From the NCBI RefSeq assembly GCF_047731265.1, contig NZ_CP159835.1, positions 3,162,001-3,226,000 of the forward strand: a stretch of 64,000 nucleotides of DNA, given 5' to 3'. Positions 60,959 through 64,000 of this stretch are shown in pieces. The stretch's first letter is position 1. The number at the start of each line of letters is the position of its first letter. This stretch comes from Patiriisocius sp047731265. GTDB taxonomy: Bacteria; Bacteroidota; Bacteroidia; Flavobacteriales; Flavobacteriaceae. The notes under the pieces were generated by a model that was given only the letters and a program-made list of their open reading frames with translations, did no database searches and was not told the DNA's origin. Position numbers and translations under genes: made by a program.

Positions 60959-62841
60959 ATGGAACCATTCATTGTATCTGCTAGAAAATACAGACCCACC
61001 ATCTTTAAAGATGTTGTAGGGCAACAAGCCATTACAAATACACTTGAAAATGCTATTAAAAACGACCATTTAGCACAAGCATTGTTATTTACAGGACCAA
61101 GAGGCGTTGGGAAAACAACTTGCGCTAGAATATTAGCAAAAAAAATAAATCAGGACGAAGAAACTATTAGAGAAGACGAAGATTTTGCTTTTAATATTTT
61201 TGAATTGGATGCAGCTTCCAATAACTCAGTAGATGATATCAGGAATTTGATTGATCAAGTACGTATTCCACCGCAAGTTGGGAAGTATAAAGTATACATT
61301 ATTGATGAGGTACACATGCTCTCCTCTGCAGCCTTTAATGCATTCCTAAAAACACTAGAAGAGCCTCCCAAGCACGCTATCTTTATTCTAGCAACTACTG
61401 AAAAACACAAGATAATCCCTACTATTTTATCGCGTTGTCAGATATTTGATTTTAGACGAATCACGGTTCAAGACATCAAAGGTCATCTTGCTGTGGTTGC
61501 AAAAGCAGAGAATATTAATGCGGAAGATGATGCCTTGCACATCATTGCACAAAAGGCAGATGGTGCATTACGAGATGCACTTTCAATATTTGATAGGGTT
61601 GTTAGTTTTTCTGGAAACACATTGACCAGAGAAGCAGTTACTGAAAATCTTAACGTGCTAGATTACACGTATTATTTTGATATTACCAAGCTCTTACTGG
61701 CGAATAACATTCCCCAAGTTTTAGTAGCCTATGACGAAATTTTAGCTAAAGGGTTTGATGGGCATCACTTTATAATGGGGCTAGCCTCGCATTTTAGAGA
61801 TTTGATGGTTTGCAAGAATCAAGAAACTATTGCTTTACTTGAAGTTGGTGAACAGGTAAAAACAATGTATTTTGAACAATCTCAAAAAGCGAATAATAGC
61901 TTTTTGATAGAAGCAATAACCATTGCAAATTCCTGCGACTTAAAATATAAAACAAGTAGAAATCAGCGCTTGTTAGTGGAGTTAGCCCTTATGCAACTTG
62001 CTTCTATCACAGTGCAAGACGAAAAAAAAAATCCAATAATTTAGAGATACGTCCATTTGTCCTCCCTCCTAGTCATTTTAGAAATGTAGAAGTAAAAGCC
62101 GCACCTACTCCTTCGGAAAATGTTGCTGCAAAAGCAACGATTACTGAAAAAGATTCAGCCATTATAAATATTGAAGAATCACTGAAGACTTCAGTAAAAC
62201 CCGAGCCTGTTTTATTAGAAGATCCACCCACCCCTTCCAACCCGCATATCATTGAAAAAAGTGATGTAGATTCTCTGGAAGAAGGCGCTGTGTTTGAAAC
62301 AGATCCAGACGCTGCCGATAATACGGGCGAGATTCCTGAAAAAGTAATCGAACGACCTCAAATACTGGCAGAACGAAATGCTAAAAAGGTTTCAGCACTC
62401 TCTTTAAAAAGTATTCAGAAAAAGCACGAGTTAAAAAAAGAATTAGTAGCCAAACAACCCGACCAGAGTAATTTACCAAAACTTCCTTTTACTGAAGAAT
62501 CATTGGTTAAAGCTTGGAATACTTTTGCTGACCTTGCAAAAAATAATGGAGAACACAATCTTGCATCGCATCTAAGAATGGGAGTGCCTAAAGTAGGAGG
62601 AAGCATTGTGCATTTAACATTCCCCAATCACACTATTAAGGTTGAAATGCAGCGCGAAAAGCACGAATTATTGAGTTATTTACGGAAGGAACTTCAAAAC
62701 TACGATATTGACATCTCTATTGAAGTAGATGAAACCGAAATGAAACGCTACGCTTATACACCGAGAGAAAAATTTGAAAAGCTAAAAGAAAAGAACCCAT
62801 TAATTGAAGAACTAAGAAACACCTTTGATTTAGACGTTTAA
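60959..62841 (+). CDS. dnaX: DNA polymerase III gamma/tau subunit, split by a ten-A run
   Basis: From the ATG at 60959 the first frame encodes the clamp-loader ATPase: GPRGVGKT (46-53), IIDEVHM (114-120), ATTEKH, SRCQ; it ends at TAG 62042 after 361 residues. Just before, a run of ten A (62022-62031) allows a -1 shift into a frame that stays open to 62841. That frame begins SNNLEIRPFVLPPSHFRN and ends in the tau C-terminal domain (LVKAWNTFADLAKNNGEHNLASHL, PREKFEKLKEKNPLIEELR). The zinc cysteines of other DnaX proteins are missing, which is common in Flavobacteriaceae. The gene could be read as short gamma and long tau (about 627 residues) by slippage, or be damaged. Confidence 0.85.
62022..62031 (+). 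promoter_or_regulatory. A10 slippery run in dnaX
   Basis: Codons GAA AAA AAA AAT; the -1 reading restores the tau frame. The gamma stop TAG follows at 62042-62044. Confidence 0.6.
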
Positions 62842-62845
62842 AATT

Positions 62846-63454
62846 ATGCCTACGACTGAAAAAACTATAAAAATGCTTGGATTACAACTACCCACAGATC
62901 CACGATGGGTAAATATTGTTACCATGAATATTGAAGAAATACTTACAGACCATGCGTACTGTGAGCAAAAAGCAACCTCGACGGCTATTTCTTTAATCGT
63001 TTCATTTCCAGAATATACAGAATTGGTTCAGGAAATGGTAAAACTGGTTAAAGAAGAAATAAGTCATTTTAAAATGGTCCATGACCTTATTTTGGAAAGA
63101 GGTTGGATCTTAGGAAGGGATCGAAAAGATGACTACGTGCTAGCCATTATAAAATTCTTTCCAAAAGGGGGCAGTCGCACTACCCAATTAGTACACAGAT
63201 TACTATACGCAGCCTTAATCGAAGCAAGAAGTTGCGAACGTTTTAGGCTCTTAAGTGAAGCGCTAGAAGACAAAAAGCTAGCTGCTTTTTACCGTAACCT
63301 AATGGTGAGCGAAGCAGGACATTACGCCATGTTTATTGGCTTTGCAAGACAATACGGAGATCGAAAAGAAGTAGACGAAAAATGGGGAGCATTACTAGCT
63401 TTTGAGGCTGAAGTGATGAAGGACTTGAGCACTGGGGGAAGTATTCATGGGTGA
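62846..63454 (+). CDS. miaE: tRNA hydroxylase MiaE
   Basis: A 202-residue ferritin-like di-iron protein. Iron ligands are in DHAYCEQKATS, KEEISHFKMVH, ALIEARSCERF and VSEAGHYAMF. The length and ligands fit MiaE, which hydroxylates the methylthio-isopentenyl adenosine at position 37 of tRNAs and needs oxygen. It starts 5 bases after the dnaX tau frame, so it is probably co-transcribed with dnaX. Confidence 0.92.
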   Translation: MPTTEKTIKMLGLQLPTDPRWVNIVTMNIEEILTDHAYCEQKATSTAISLIVSFPEYTELVQEMVKLVKEEISHFKMVHDLILERGWILGRDRKDDYVLAIIKFFPKGGSRTTQLVHRLLYAALIEARSCERFRLLSEALEDKKLAAFYRNLMVSEAGHYAMFIGFARQYGDRKEVDEKWGALLAFEAEVMKDLSTGGSIHG

Positions 63455-63859
63455 TTTTTGATATACGTACTCGGATTTACGATTTTTGAATGGTAGATTT
63501 ATAGATACTTATAGAAAAGCCTACTTTGAAGGTTCTTTTAAAAAATGATTTTTTTTGAAATTATTGATTACTATGGGAATGATAATTCAGGAACTTATTT
63601 ATACTCAAATTTAATTGAAGTCGATCTTATAAGGAAATATACGGAGATTCATTTTACAATTTAAAGTTGTATAATTGGTTTTTTCACCGGATTATCAGGG
63701 GATATTAGTCACAAAACCAAGTAAAATTAAAACTGACTCTAAATGACAGAAAGTTCAATGTTTGTCTAATAAATACAGACACTTAACGCACTAAAAATCG
63801 GTACATACACTTCAATAAAAAATAAAGATTCAAGAGTTATTTTCAAATTAAATTTCAAA
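63455..63859. other. Intergenic stretch with a short ORF
   Basis: A 39-codon frame at 63545-63664 (MIFFEIIDYYGNDNSGTYLYS) has no recognisable relatives. The rest is AT-rich and empty; the Ppx/GppA gene ends at 63860. Confidence 0.3.
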
Positions 63860-64000
63860 TCATTTAACCTCCAGCTTCTTAGCCTTTCTTTCATTATAAA
63901 GACTTTTTACAATTCCATCTGCAAGACCAATTTTGGGTACATAGATATTTTTTGCTTTTGACCATTTCATTGCTGAAAGATAAATGCGTGTTGCAGGTAC
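63860..64000 (-). CDS. Ppx/GppA phosphatase, C-terminal end only
   Basis: The minus strand reads from the right edge VPATRIYLSAMKWSKAKNIYVPKIGLADGI and ends NERKAKKLEVK at the TGA 63862-63860. This pattern (VPAxxIYxxxMKWxKxxxIYVPKIGLADGI) is the conserved C-terminal end of Bacteroidota exopolyphosphatase/GppA proteins, which break down polyphosphate or pppGpp. The catalytic N-terminus is outside the window. The decayed ppk2 at 6 kb is another polyphosphate gene, but the two are not linked here. Confidence 0.8.
   Translation of the reverse strand, partial: VPATRIYLSAMKWSKAKNIYVPKIGLADGIVKSLYNERKAKKLEVK

Noticed and set aside
1..64000. CRISPR arrays, tRNA or rRNA genes, complete insertion sequences
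   Set aside because: No regularly spaced repeats, no transposase frame with inverted ends, and no tRNA or rRNA signature was recognised by eye.

Overview
The window comes from an AT-rich genome of the Bacteroidota, almost certainly family Flavobacteriaceae. The evidence is the presence of DUF4494 and DUF3822 proteins, a Crp-type regulator paired with a fatty acid desaturase, a Zn-finger-less DnaX, an M13 peptidase lipoprotein, signal peptides ending in SxxGQ or AQ, the near absence of Shine-Dalgarno sequences, and TAnnTTTG-type -7 boxes. No rRNA, tRNA, CRISPR array, complete insertion sequence or prophage was seen. The one structured RNA is RNase P RNA.

Layout. 1-8.4 kb: end of a lipoprotein gene, the YbbAP-like ABC exporter with a divergent TesA-like lipoprotein esterase, a DUF4494 protein, a decayed polyphosphate kinase 2 gene, and a beta-barrel/hydrolase gene pair. 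8.6-16.3 kb: an unusual short-chain dehydrogenase, a cold-shock protein, a 1240-residue lipoprotein that appears to combine phosphoesterase, kinase-like and Omp85-like parts, a half-length helicase and a ThiE-like enzyme. 16.7-25 kb: secreted CocE-type hydrolase, a LytS/LytTR two-component pair with a decayed copy of its 3' end next door, an exported ankyrin protein, a broken beta-lactamase-like gene, aldo/keto reductase and a tautomerase. 25.5-29.8 kb: a TetR-controlled detoxification or catabolic cluster (alpha/beta hydrolase, AhpD-like, DUF1348) with shared operator palindromes, and broken DUF4242 genes. 30.2-37.3 kb: Crp regulator plus desaturase, alcohol dehydrogenase, a fully readable but dead LytTR regulator, fasciclin, DoxX proteins, an exported methyltransferase and a CIA30 protein. 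37.3-45.8 kb: M13 peptidase, then a cold-shock/RNA-remodelling neighbourhood (two DEAD-box helicases, CspA, a long CSD protein, a J-KTSC protein, a csp fragment) and a membrane-tethered winged-helix regulator. 46-51.7 kb: decayed yceI and neighbour, a large secreted Asp-box propeller protein and a patatin-like lipase. 51.9-64 kb: housekeeping genes: YebC, a pseudouridine synthase, PlsC-like acyltransferase, a KdsB-KdnB fusion (Kdo activation plus Kdo8N synthesis), a RecD-like helicase, DUF3822, RsmD, RNase P RNA, DnaX split by a ten-A run, MiaE, and the end of a Ppx/GppA gene.

Two themes stand out. First, an unusually high number of recognisable pseudogenes sit between intact genes (ppk2, two LytTR regulators or fragments, two DUF4242 genes, beta-lactamase, yceI, two members of one small secreted family, a csp fragment), which suggests ongoing gene decay with little deletion. 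Second, several intact genes have uncommon architecture: the KdsB-KdnB fusion, the phosphoesterase/kinase-like/barrel lipoprotein, the dnaX frameshift, and a pseudouridine synthase without a normal start codon. All functional calls rest on motif recognition by eye; no database search was possible.
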